This document shows, piece after piece, positions 1 to 6,734 of a stretch of 8,142 bases of DNA. The DNA is from Pseudomonadota bacterium (GTDB taxonomy: Bacteria > SAR324 > XYD2-FULL-50-16 > JAHJRI01), in assembly GCA_022360105.1 (NCBI GenBank), contig JAKSDL010000297.1, positions 1 through 8,142 of the forward strand, given 5' to 3'. The position numbers and the translations under genes are program-made. A model generated the notes under the pieces. The model had not been told where the DNA came from, ran no database searches, and saw only the letters and a program-made list of their open reading frames with translations. How positions within the stretch are numbered: the first letter of the stretch is position 1; each line of letters opens with the position of its first letter.

Positions 1-207
1 GCTAAATCAGTTTCTGAGAACGATCTCTTGCACTTGATTCTTTTGCCTGGTTTTTCAACGGCCGAAGAAGTGTCAACCTTCTCCGGCAGAGGAATTGGTA
101 TGCATGCCTTAGCAAGCTCTGTAAACGAATTGGGAGGATCAATAGAAATAGATTCGCGACCAGGCAAAGGTACAACCTTCAGTATTGCCATTCCAGTTTC
201 ATTCTAA
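1..207 (+). CDS. CheA-like sensor histidine kinase, C-terminal end only
   Basis: The window opens inside this gene in frame 1 and shows its last 68 codons before a TAA. The translation has the hallmarks of the CheA-type HATPase_c fold: an F-box-like PGFSTAEEV (residues 16-24 of the fragment), the G2 box SGRGIGM (28-34), then ELGGSIEIDSRPGKGTTFSI near the end, which is the last beta hairpin of the ATP-binding domain. The family autophosphorylates a histidine with ATP and passes the phosphate to a response regulator. In true CheA the ATPase domain is followed by a CheW-like coupling domain; here the protein stops at IPVSF right after the ATPase fold, so it is more likely a CheA-related kinase outside the standard chemoreceptor array, or a truncated one. 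CheA usually has GRGVGMD; here the residue after GM is His. Domains upstream of the window cannot be seen. No convincing terminator follows the stop. Confidence 0.85.
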   Translation, partial: AKSVSENDLLHLILLPGFSTAEEVSTFSGRGIGMHALASSVNELGGSIEIDSRPGKGTTFSIAIPVSF

Positions 208-257
208 AACAATAGGTCGATACCTGATGAACTATCTTCGGGCTTCCTGTTAGCAGA

Positions 258-443
258 TTATATCAAATGCCTGATGATCAGCTCTTGATCATCATATAAA
301 GTATGTTTTAGCTGATTAGAGATGGCATCCGGGTTGAAATCGGAAGCTTTGATTATCACGACGCCTGCCATTTCCGCGTGACCTCCGTTTTACACACACG
401 GGGTTGCAAATTCTGTTTCTTCCAATACCAAAGCAAAATCAGT
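258..443 (-). pseudogene. Probable frameshifted remnant of a DHH/DHHA1-type phosphoesterase (3' end)
   Basis: On the minus strand, one frame reads NGGHAEMAGVVIIKASDF and runs on to a TAA at 258-260. The GGHAxxAG core is the signature glycine-histidine motif of the DHHA1 domain of DHH phosphoesterases (RecJ, oligoribonuclease/pAp phosphatase and relatives). Immediately upstream a second frame reads DFALVLEETEFATPVCV, which would join the motif if one base of the A4 run at 388-391 were absent. The GGH frame itself has a stop just before the motif, and the upstream frame is closed by the TAA ending the regulator gene at 444-446, so no intact start exists. I read this as the decayed tail of a DHH-family gene whose front was lost when the regulator gene came to lie next to it. 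The family call rests on one motif and is tentative. Confidence 0.42.
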
Positions 444-1091
444 TTAACCGACCCGTTTGAAAAGAGACAGAATCTCTTTGAATTTAATCATACTGCCCAC
501 AATCTTTAGTTGATCATTTTTAACGGCCTCGTCAACATCCAGACCTTTGCCCAGCTTCGCCAGGGTCTTTCTATCTGTTGTGACAATGACATCGGGGCAA
601 CGGATTTCACCCAGCTCAATCTCAGCGTTGCCATTTTCAATGATCACATAATAAAACACTTCTTCCACTTGAAACTGGCAAACCCCGTTTTTGCCTTGCG
701 CCTTTTCCGGTTGAAACAAAGATCTCAAAGCGACAATGTCCCATTCCGGTTTGGAAAGATTTTCAGGTTGGCTTTTTTCTTTTAACTGAAGACCCCATTT
801 AACTAATTCCTGAACAGCGGATTCAAGGCTTTGTCCCAGTGAAGTGAGTTTATATACTGCAGAACCCGCTGGTGGTGGGAGGATGGTTCTCTCCACAATG
901 TTTGCCAGTTCCAACTCTTTTAACCTGGATGCAAGCAGGTTGGTTCCGATGCCAGTCAGTCCCTCCATTAGATCCTTGAAACGCCTCGGGCCAATCAATA
1001 ACTCACGAACCAAAACCAGGCTCCAACGCTCCCCGATAATGTCCAATGCATGCGCTAATGCACAATTTTGATTATAACTCCTCTTTTTCAT
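444..1091 (-). CDS. HxlR-family winged-helix regulator with C-terminal SCP2-like domain
   Basis: A 215-residue DNA-binding transcriptional regulator. Residues 1-105 are a typical HxlR/MarR-like winged helix: Cys10 in YNQNCALAHALDIIG (the N-terminal Cys position used for redox sensing in some HxlR proteins), then ERWSLVLVRELLIGPRRF, the recognition region GIGTNLLASRLKELE (47-61), and the wing LPPPAGSAVYKLT (71-83). Residues of about 115-215 resemble an SCP2 sterol-carrier-like domain (alternating strands, DVIVTTDRKTLAKLGKG, then KIVGSMIKFKEILSLF), an arrangement found in some HxlR proteins and possibly binding a hydrophobic ligand. I chose the ATG at 1089-1091, because GGAAGGGG lies just upstream; a TTG nine codons earlier (1116-1118) extends the frame but lacks a ribosome site. 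The gene is divergent from the helicase across a long gap and is followed by the DHHA1-like remnant. The target genes are unknown; autoregulation is possible. Confidence 0.88.
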   Translation of the reverse strand: MKKRSYNQNCALAHALDIIGERWSLVLVRELLIGPRRFKDLMEGLTGIGTNLLASRLKELELANIVERTILPPPAGSAVYKLTSLGQSLESAVQELVKWGLQLKEKSQPENLSKPEWDIVALRSLFQPEKAQGKNGVCQFQVEEVFYYVIIENGNAEIELGEIRCPDVIVTTDRKTLAKLGKGLDVDEAVKNDQLKIVGSMIKFKEILSLFKRVG

Positions 1092-1092
1092 A

Positions 1093-1100
1093 CCCCTTCC
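1093..1100 (-). promoter_or_regulatory. Ribosome binding site that sets the HxlR gene start
   Basis: Read on the minus strand, GGAAGGGG lies one base from the ATG at 1089-1091; its GGAA part is 5-8 bases away. It is the clearest Shine-Dalgarno in the window and favours this ATG over the upstream in-frame TTG at 1116-1118, which has no purine-rich stretch before it. The spacing of the GGGG part is short, so the functional contact is probably the GGAAGG portion. Confidence 0.55.
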
Positions 1101-1439
1101 AAACAAATTGATCAGCAATCAATGCTATGATATAAGCCGTAACGCGGCACAACTGTTGTTTCAACCGTAACTGGCGATAAATATAACAATTATTTTACAT
1201 ATTTCAAGAGCTATGTGAATTTAAAGTTGACGATTCACTAACAGATATTTGGTTTTGTTTACCCCTGTTGATCAATGAACCCACAGCAATCCAGGAAAGT
1301 GTATCTTCCTAAAGCCTCTCACTCACTTGCTAAAATGGATAGGGAGATGTAGGAATATGATCTAACGTCCGGCATCTAAACTCTTTTTTCAGCGGACGAT
1401 CGATACTGAACTAACCTCGATTAATCAATTAAACCAGGT
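1101..1439. other. Intergenic region between divergent regulator and helicase genes
   Basis: This gap carries the control regions of both flanking genes, but I find no promoter that matches consensus well in both boxes. TTGACG at 1227-1232 is a fair -35 for the plus strand, but no good -10 stands 16-18 bases downstream. On the regulator side there are two direct copies of CCGTAAC (1137-1143 and 1165-1171, 28 bases apart) flanking an 11-bp perfect palindrome ACAACTGTTGT (1149-1159), which could be an operator for autoregulation. TTAATCAATTAA at 1421-1432, just before the helicase start, is a near-palindrome but of the kind AT-rich DNA gives by chance. I see no open reading frame of note and no RNA gene. 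Confidence 0.4.
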
Positions 1440-3641
1440 ATGTCTATTTCTCCGGAATCGAATTATGAGCTTTGTCTGACCAATCGTTTTGTGGAAGAGA
1501 CGGATTGCAATGTTTTCTTAACTGGAAAGGCCGGAACTGGTAAGACAACCTTTCTCAAGAATCTACACAAGAAAACAGGCAAAAAAATGATCACCACAGC
1601 TCCGACTGGTGTTGCTGCGATCAACGCCGGAGGAGTGACGCTGCATTCTTTTTTTCAGCTCCCCCTGGGGCCTTTTGTTCCGGGAGAAAACACTTCAGAC
1701 AGCAGTAGTCGACAGCAATACAAGTTGTCAAAAGCAAAAAGGGAGATTATTCACAATCTGGATTTGCTGGTAATCGATGAAATCAGCATGGTAAGGGCTG
1801 ACTTGCTGGATGCGGTGGACAATGTGTTGAGACGTTATCGAAGAAACAACCTGCCCTTCGGCAATGTTCAATTATTGATGATTGGAGATCTCCATCAGTT
1901 ACCTCCTGTTGTAAAAAGGGAGGATTGGCAGTTACTGGGTCAGATTTACAATTCCGCCTATTTTTTCAACAGCAAAGCCTTGACAAAAGTCGGCTTCATT
2001 AGCGTGGAATTGAAGAAAATTTACAGACAGAGTGATGAGCAGTTTATCGCAATTCTCAACCAGTTAAGGGAAAACCAACTGGATTCGAACTCCATCAACA
2101 CTTTGAATAAAAGATTTATTCCGGAATTTGTTCCGGATCCCGATCAAGAGTTTATTACTCTAACCACACACAATGACCGTGCAAACACAATTAATGAATC
2201 AAGGCTTGATTCAATAGATCATATCGAAAAGCTTTACAAAGCTTCCGTATCAGGCGAATTTCCAGAGCATAGTTATCCGGCACCATATCAGTTGTACCTG
2301 AAAAAAGGGGCCCAGGTCATGTTCCTGCGTAACGATGTTTCGCCCCAAAAACAGTACTTCAACGGCAAAATTGGCAAGGTCGTTGGTATGTCTGCAGATG
2401 GGATTGAAATAGATTGCCCGGATGATAAAAAAAGAATCACTGTAGAACCTGCCACCTGGGAGAACATCAGATACAGTCTAAATCGGGATAAAACAAAGAT
2501 AGAGGAGGAAATCATCGGAACATTCAAACAATTCCCCTTGAAGCTGGCCTGGGCCGTGACGATCCATAAAAGCCAAGGGTTGACGTTTGAAAAGGTGATT
2601 ATTGATGCCGGAGCCTCCTTTGTACACGGTCAGACCTATGTTGCCTTGAGTCGCTGCAAGACATTGGATGGGATCGTATTGGCATCCCCACTTTCAACAA
2701 AGGGAATTCAAATAGATGAAGCCATTGCCAGATTTGATCGTATGCTGCGGGAGAATCCTCCATCCAACGAATTGCTGGATCAAGCCAGGAGTCACTACCA
2801 GCAAAAACTGCTATTGGACTGTTTCGATTTGGGAACATTGAAGAAGCAGCTGAGCAGTCTGGCTGGAATTATCAAAGACAATAAAGGTAATATTTATCTG
2901 ACAGGATCTGGGGATATCGTTAAGTCCCTTGACAAAGCGAATCAGGAACTGTTTCCGGTTTCCGAAAAATTCAGGCTTCAATTGCAAGGCCTTTTTCAAA
3001 AGGGTAACCTTCCCGAATCCGACCCAAAAGTTCAGGAGCGATTAAAAAAAGCTTCCGCCTGGTTTCAAACCCAGTTTGATGAATTGTTCAAAGGTTCCAT
3101 AGAAAAACTTCGTTTCAGTACTGACAACTCTATTTTACATCAACAGTTTTACGATTCCCTTTACAGTGTGCAGCTGCAAATAGCTGTGAAGCGCGAGGCA
3201 ATGAAATCCCTGGAACAAGGATTTTCACCTTCCGAATATTTAAACCGTATTTACCGGGCAGAGATCAATTTTTCGGGCCCTGCCTCTCAATCGGAAAAAG
3301 CTGAAAATACAGAAAGCAATACCTTGGACTTGTTCTACAATCTGGATAGCTGGCGTGCAAAAAAGTCAGATGCGATGGGTATTGCAAAGCATCAGATCAT
3401 TCCCCGGAAAGTGATGAAGCGGATAATAAAGCAGTTACCAACTGATATTGCTTCTCTTAATAAGATAGAGGGGGTGGGACAGAAGACCATTAAAAACTTT
3501 GGCCAAGAGATCATTGACCTTGTGAATGACTATCTGGAAAGAAAGAATAAGCTGACCAGCAATCAAAAATCCAAATCAAAGGACAAAATGCGAAAGAAAA
3601 AAAGAAAAACCTCTCCAAAGACTATTCCTGGGGAGAAGTAA
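1440..3641 (+). CDS. Pif1/RecD-like superfamily 1 DNA helicase with C-terminal HRDC domain
   Basis: A 733-residue ATP-dependent DNA helicase of the Pif1/RecD2-like SF1B group, expected to act on DNA in the cytoplasm in replication or repair. The motor motifs occur in order: Walker A GKAGTGKT (29-36), TAPTGVAAINAGGVTLHSFF (53-72, motif Ia), Walker B VIDEISM (111-117), motif III GDLHQLPPV (149-157), motif IV around KKIYRQSDEQF (192-202), WAVTIHKSQGLTFE (371-384, motif V region) and QTYVALSRCKTL (398-409, motif VI). All key residues are present, so it should be active. Residues of about 430-620 are a helical region I cannot assign. Residues of about 631-700 match an HRDC domain (LDSWRAKKSDAMGI, then a helix-hairpin-helix KIEGVGQKTIKNFG at 675-688), a nucleic-acid-binding module. 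The tail (705-733) is Lys/Arg-rich. The ATG at 1440 is preceded only by a weak, close CAGG. It converges on the symporter gene with 48 bases between stops. Confidence 0.93.
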   Translation: MSISPESNYELCLTNRFVEETDCNVFLTGKAGTGKTTFLKNLHKKTGKKMITTAPTGVAAINAGGVTLHSFFQLPLGPFVPGENTSDSSSRQQYKLSKAKREIIHNLDLLVIDEISMVRADLLDAVDNVLRRYRRNNLPFGNVQLLMIGDLHQLPPVVKREDWQLLGQIYNSAYFFNSKALTKVGFISVELKKIYRQSDEQFIAILNQLRENQLDSNSINTLNKRFIPEFVPDPDQEFITLTTHNDRANTINESRLDSIDHIEKLYKASVSGEFPEHSYPAPYQLYLKKGAQVMFLRNDVSPQKQYFNGKIGKVVGMSADGIEIDCPDDKKRITVEPATWENIRYSLNRDKTKIEEEIIGTFKQFPLKLAWAVTIHKSQGLTFEKVIIDAGASFVHGQTYVALSRCKTLDGIVLASPLSTKGIQIDEAIARFDRMLRENPPSNELLDQARSHYQQKLLLDCFDLGTLKKQLSSLAGIIKDNKGNIYLTGSGDIVKSLDKANQELFPVSEKFRLQLQGLFQKGNLPESDPKVQERLKKASAWFQTQFDELFKGSIEKLRFSTDNSILHQQFYDSLYSVQLQIAVKREAMKSLEQGFSPSEYLNRIYRAEINFSGPASQSEKAENTESNTLDLFYNLDSWRAKKSDAMGIAKHQIIPRKVMKRIIKQLPTDIASLNKIEGVGQKTIKNFGQEIIDLVNDYLERKNKLTSNQKSKSKDKMRKKKRKTSPKTIPGEK

Positions 3642-3689
3642 AAATGGTCATCGCCCACTGCAACTCTCTCAGAGAATCGGAAGAGACGA

Positions 3690-5087
3690 TCAGTTCACAT
3701 GGCGAGGCGAGTCCGATTTTCTTTGGTTTAGCTCGGTTAAGATTTGCTTATAGTGTCGATCCAGCCGATAAAAACATAAGATAATAAGGCTTAGGATGCA
3801 GAATAAAGCCGGTATCAGGGACATAAGGAGTCTGATTCCAAAGACGGCCTCTGCCGACTGGATCGCATTGGGAACATAGTTTGTATAGGAAAGGATTGCA
3901 CCGGAGGTGATTCCGGCGATGGCCATGGCAATTTTTTGCATCAACGTCGCAGTTGAATATACGATTCCTTCCGCCCTGTTACCGGATCGCCATTCTCCGT
4001 ATTCAACAGTATCTGCAACAATTGCCCAATTCAACGCTGCCTGGAAAGCAGTTCCGAAACCCAATAAAATCCCACTGATAAAAAGCAATGGCAAGTTATT
4101 GCCACCTTCAATATAAAATCCCAGGAACGAAAGAATCATAATGGCATAACCAAGAGCCAGGCTGTTACGTTTGCCCAATTTCCCGGCAATGGCAGCCACC
4201 ACAAAAACACCTGCCAGCATGCACGCAACAGTTATGGCCATAAACGGGGAGAGAAGGTCTTCTCTTTTTACAACATATTTGAGGTAGTACATCATCGTTG
4301 ACTGAGAAATCACATTGGCGACTATGATGGCCAGCATTGAGCTAACAAAGATGATTAGCTGGCTGTTGCATCCCAGGTATCGTAAAACATCTCCAAGCGA
4401 TAGTTTGTCTTCTCTGCGAATGATTACAATCCTCTCCTGTGTGTTTTTGAAGCAATACAAGAACATGAAAGTGCCCACAAAAGCGTATAACAACATGGTT
4501 AACTGCCAACCTCGAGCCGCATCCCCGCTCCCAAAAAAATCGACCAGAGGCAGGGTTACTGCAGCCACAGTAAATCCCCCGCAAATGGCAAAAAATCCCC
4601 TGACTGCGGTTAGATCCGTTCTTTCTTTGGAGTCTTGAGTGATAACGGAAGTCAGGGCACCGTAGGGTATGGTAATAAATGTATATGCCATGCCGAAAAA
4701 TACATAGGTCGCACTGGCATATATTATCTTTCCGGTTGGTCCAAGCGATGGGACTGAAAAGCAGAAAACAGCAGCCACTGCCAGTGGGATGCATCCCCAT
4801 AGTAAGTAAGGTCTGAACTTTCCCATTCGACTGGTTTTAATTCGATCAACAAGATTTCCCATTATAGGATCATTGATCCCATCCCATACCCTCGCAAACA
4901 AAAAGATGATACCGACGGTTGCCGCAGGTAAGCCAAACACATCCGTATAAAAGAACAACAAGTACATAGAGACCATTTGCAGGTAAAGCAAGATGGCAAA
5001 GTCTCCTGTCGCATACCCTATTTTGTCGCGAAGGCGGAGTTGAGAAAGCTTGGGCATCGCAGGCTGTTGTGAGTTATCAATCATCAT
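3690..5087 (-). CDS. GPH-family sugar:cation symporter (MFS)
   Basis: A 465-residue inner-membrane transporter of the glycoside-pentoside-hexuronide:cation symporter family (MelB, XylP, UidB relatives), importing a sugar or glycoside with Na+ or H+. The length and about 12 hydrophobic segments fit the family. Two signatures are clear: WDGINDPIMGNLVDRIK with SRMGKFRPYLLWG following (68-98), covering the helix 2-3 loop with its cation-site acidic residues, and ADTVEYGEWRSGNRAEGIVY (358-377), the classic late-loop motif. ATG codons at 5085-5087 and 5082-5084 are adjacent and either could be used; no Shine-Dalgarno is evident. The gene starts 32 bases after the glycosidase stop with no terminator-like hairpin between them, so the two are probably co-transcribed and work on the same substrate. 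The substrate itself cannot be read from the sequence; a beta-glycoside is the simplest inference from the GH1 neighbour. Downstream, a short palindrome TCTCTcAGAGA (3665-3675) lies between the convergent stops but lacks a T-tract. Confidence 0.93.
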   Translation of the reverse strand: MMIDNSQQPAMPKLSQLRLRDKIGYATGDFAILLYLQMVSMYLLFFYTDVFGLPAATVGIIFLFARVWDGINDPIMGNLVDRIKTSRMGKFRPYLLWGCIPLAVAAVFCFSVPSLGPTGKIIYASATYVFFGMAYTFITIPYGALTSVITQDSKERTDLTAVRGFFAICGGFTVAAVTLPLVDFFGSGDAARGWQLTMLLYAFVGTFMFLYCFKNTQERIVIIRREDKLSLGDVLRYLGCNSQLIIFVSSMLAIIVANVISQSTMMYYLKYVVKREDLLSPFMAITVACMLAGVFVVAAIAGKLGKRNSLALGYAIMILSFLGFYIEGGNNLPLLFISGILLGFGTAFQAALNWAIVADTVEYGEWRSGNRAEGIVYSTATLMQKIAMAIAGITSGAILSYTNYVPNAIQSAEAVFGIRLLMSLIPALFCILSLIILCFYRLDRHYKQILTELNQRKSDSPRHVN

Positions 5088-5119
5088 AAAAAGTATTCGG
5101 TAGTTCGCAGTTTAGCAAG

Positions 5120-6586
5120 TTATTGCCTGTTATTTCGCAATGCCTGGTCTTGAGAACTATTGTTTAAAATTTGCTCAACCGTCTCCCGGGTCGGTAGGCT
5201 GTTGTTTCTGACAATTGATCTGAAAAGCCTGGCAGAGGGCCTTTCCCGTCTTTCAAATGTTTCGAGATCGACACTGTAGAGTCCGAATTTCGGCCAGAAA
5301 CCTTCGGCCCATTCCCAATTATCCGTGAGGCTCCAGTAGGTAAAACCAATCAGATTGCCACCTTCCTCAATGAACCGATGTAACCAGGCCAGATGATCGA
5401 GGATAAATTGAGGTCGTTTTTCATCATAAGCATCCGCCAACCCTGATTCGGTAACCATCAGAGGAATTCCGGGATACTTGGTTTGAAGCACTTTACACAG
5501 TGTATAAATGCCCTCGGGATAGATTTCCCAACCCGTATCCGTTGTTTGCGAAGCCTTGCATGTGTGTCTAGCGATAAAGCCCGGTTTGAAAGGATTGAAA
5601 GAGATGATTTCCCTGGTGTAGTAGTTAATGCCGATCCAATCAATCGTCCCTTTCAACTGCTCGTTTTCCTCCTTGATTTTAGGTCCACCCAAGATGCCGA
5701 TATCGACCCTGCCGCTGTAAAATGCATCCAGCATTTTCCAATTGAAAAGCTCGTCCAGCTGCTTTGTTACAATGCGATCCAAAAAGAATCCCTGGGGTTG
5801 GTATAAAAAAAAGAAATAGATCATTCCAACCCGGGGTTTATGCTTTTTCCCTTCGACAAAAACAGTGCCGAATTCCTTGATGATTTTATAGGCTCGGGCA
5901 TGGGCATAAATCAGGATTCGATAAATCTCAAAAGCCTGTTTCTGGTCCTTAACATTCGGAGGAATATCTCCCAGGGCGTAACCGGACAAAGCATAAATTT
6001 GGGCATCGATCATGGTACTCCAGTAATCTACGTATTTTGCAAACCGCTCCGTGCATAATTTGATGTATTTGCACCAACTGTCCATTAGCGATTCGTTTGT
6101 CCAGCCGCCCTTATCCACTGCCCAAAGCGGGAGAGTAAAATGCCATAGGTTCAAAAAAACCTTAAAGCCTTTTGCTTTCATGGACTTCAGCATCTTTTCG
6201 TAATGATCCAATACATCTAAATCGTAAACCCCTTCTTCCGGTTCAATGCGGCTCCACTCGATTCCGATACGATGCGCATTTTGAAAATCGTTTTTAGCCC
6301 GCACAAAATCAGATTCATAAAGTTGATAGAAGTTTACCGCTTGCTCACAACGATCTCCGTTGGCGATCGGCGAAGGGACCTGGTTTTCCCACCTGGCCCA
6401 GTCGTTGTTATAGTTTCCACCCTCATGCTGGTATGCATCCTCTCCAGTTGACCACAAGAAGCCCTCGGGAAATGACTGGCCATCGATTTTTACTTTTGCC
6501 GACGGAAGTGGCTTTTTTAGTTTTCCCCAGAGGGTGACCAAGATAATGCCGAAGCCAATGATCCCAATTATGATAGCAATTTCCAA
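5120..6586 (-). CDS. Membrane-anchored family 1 glycoside hydrolase with altered acid/base motif
   Basis: A 488-residue GH1 (beta/alpha)8-barrel protein, closest in style to archaeal LacS-type beta-glycosidases by motif pattern. Residues 3-20 form a hydrophobic helix followed by GKLKK and no signal peptidase site; the positive-inside rule predicts an uncleaved anchor with the catalytic domain in the cytoplasm. GH1 landmarks: FPEGFLWSTGEDAYQHEGG (39-57, sugar-binding Gln53), IEWSRIEPEEG (109-119), NLWHFTLPLW (146-155, His149), WIGINYYTRE (317-326), nucleophile motif VTESGL (Glu380) and YWSLTDNWEWAEGF (417-430). The acid/base motif, normally TxNEP, is TMIDA (191-195): Asp194 replaces the acid/base Glu, and Ile193 the Asn that contacts the sugar 2-OH. 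A standard beta-glucosidase activity is therefore uncertain; transglycosylation or a non-catalytic role are alternatives. The start is TTG at 6584-6586 with AGAGA seven bases upstream; no ATG occurs before residue 132, well inside the barrel. It follows lacI by 148 bases and precedes the symporter. Confidence 0.92.
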   Translation of the reverse strand: MEIAIIIGIIGFGIILVTLWGKLKKPLPSAKVKIDGQSFPEGFLWSTGEDAYQHEGGNYNNDWARWENQVPSPIANGDRCEQAVNFYQLYESDFVRAKNDFQNAHRIGIEWSRIEPEEGVYDLDVLDHYEKMLKSMKAKGFKVFLNLWHFTLPLWAVDKGGWTNESLMDSWCKYIKLCTERFAKYVDYWSTMIDAQIYALSGYALGDIPPNVKDQKQAFEIYRILIYAHARAYKIIKEFGTVFVEGKKHKPRVGMIYFFFLYQPQGFFLDRIVTKQLDELFNWKMLDAFYSGRVDIGILGGPKIKEENEQLKGTIDWIGINYYTREIISFNPFKPGFIARHTCKASQTTDTGWEIYPEGIYTLCKVLQTKYPGIPLMVTESGLADAYDEKRPQFILDHLAWLHRFIEEGGNLIGFTYWSLTDNWEWAEGFWPKFGLYSVDLETFERRERPSARLFRSIVRNNSLPTRETVEQILNNSSQDQALRNNRQ

Positions 6587-6596
6587 AACAATGTCT

Positions 6597-6605
6597 CTTA
6601 TTAGT
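6597..6605 (-). promoter_or_regulatory. Possible LacI-protein half-operator in the glycosidase leader
   Basis: Read on the plus strand, CTTATTAGT matches 8 of 9 bases of the right half (CGTATTAGT) of the palindrome at 7764-7779; the left half is not conserved. It ends 11 bases upstream of the glycosidase TTG and overlaps a weak -10-like TAAACT on the minus strand, with a poor -35 (TTGTGA) 19 bases before that. A half-site of this AT-rich composition can arise by chance, so this is suggestive only. Confidence 0.25.
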
Positions 6606-6734
6606 TTAAGGTTTCAGTACCAACTGTTCACAAACAATAGCCGGGAAAAAGGCTGGGTTGCCTACTTAAGATAAGGAATTCAGGTTTGAGGAATGTATCC
6701 GAGGTCATGCGACTCTTAGTCGGAAATCCGGCTA

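Noticed and set aside
272..294. Inverted repeat TGATGATCA-gctct-TGATCATCA as a terminator
   Set aside because: The 9-bp stem is perfect but AT-rich, has no T-tract on either strand, and lies in the coding-like DHHA1 remnant where repeated GAT/ATC codons explain it.
1092..1118. N-terminal extension of the HxlR gene to a TTG at 1116-1118
   Set aside because: There is no ribosome site before the TTG, while the downstream ATG at 1089-1091 has GGAAGGGG immediately upstream; the extra nine residues precede the usual start of the family.
3665..3675. TCTCTcAGAGA between the convergent helicase and symporter genes as a bidirectional terminator
   Set aside because: The stem is only 5 bp with a one-base centre and no T-run follows on either side.
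4342..4800. A 152-codon minus-strand frame overlapping the symporter gene
   Set aside because: It lies in another frame of a clear GPH symporter gene, has no recognisable domain, and is best explained as a shadow of that coding sequence; the same applies to the other overlapping frames inside the five main genes.
6643..6656. AGCC...GGCT hairpin in the lacI-glycosidase gap as a lacI terminator
   Set aside because: A 4-bp stem without a T-tract after it on the minus strand is too weak to call.
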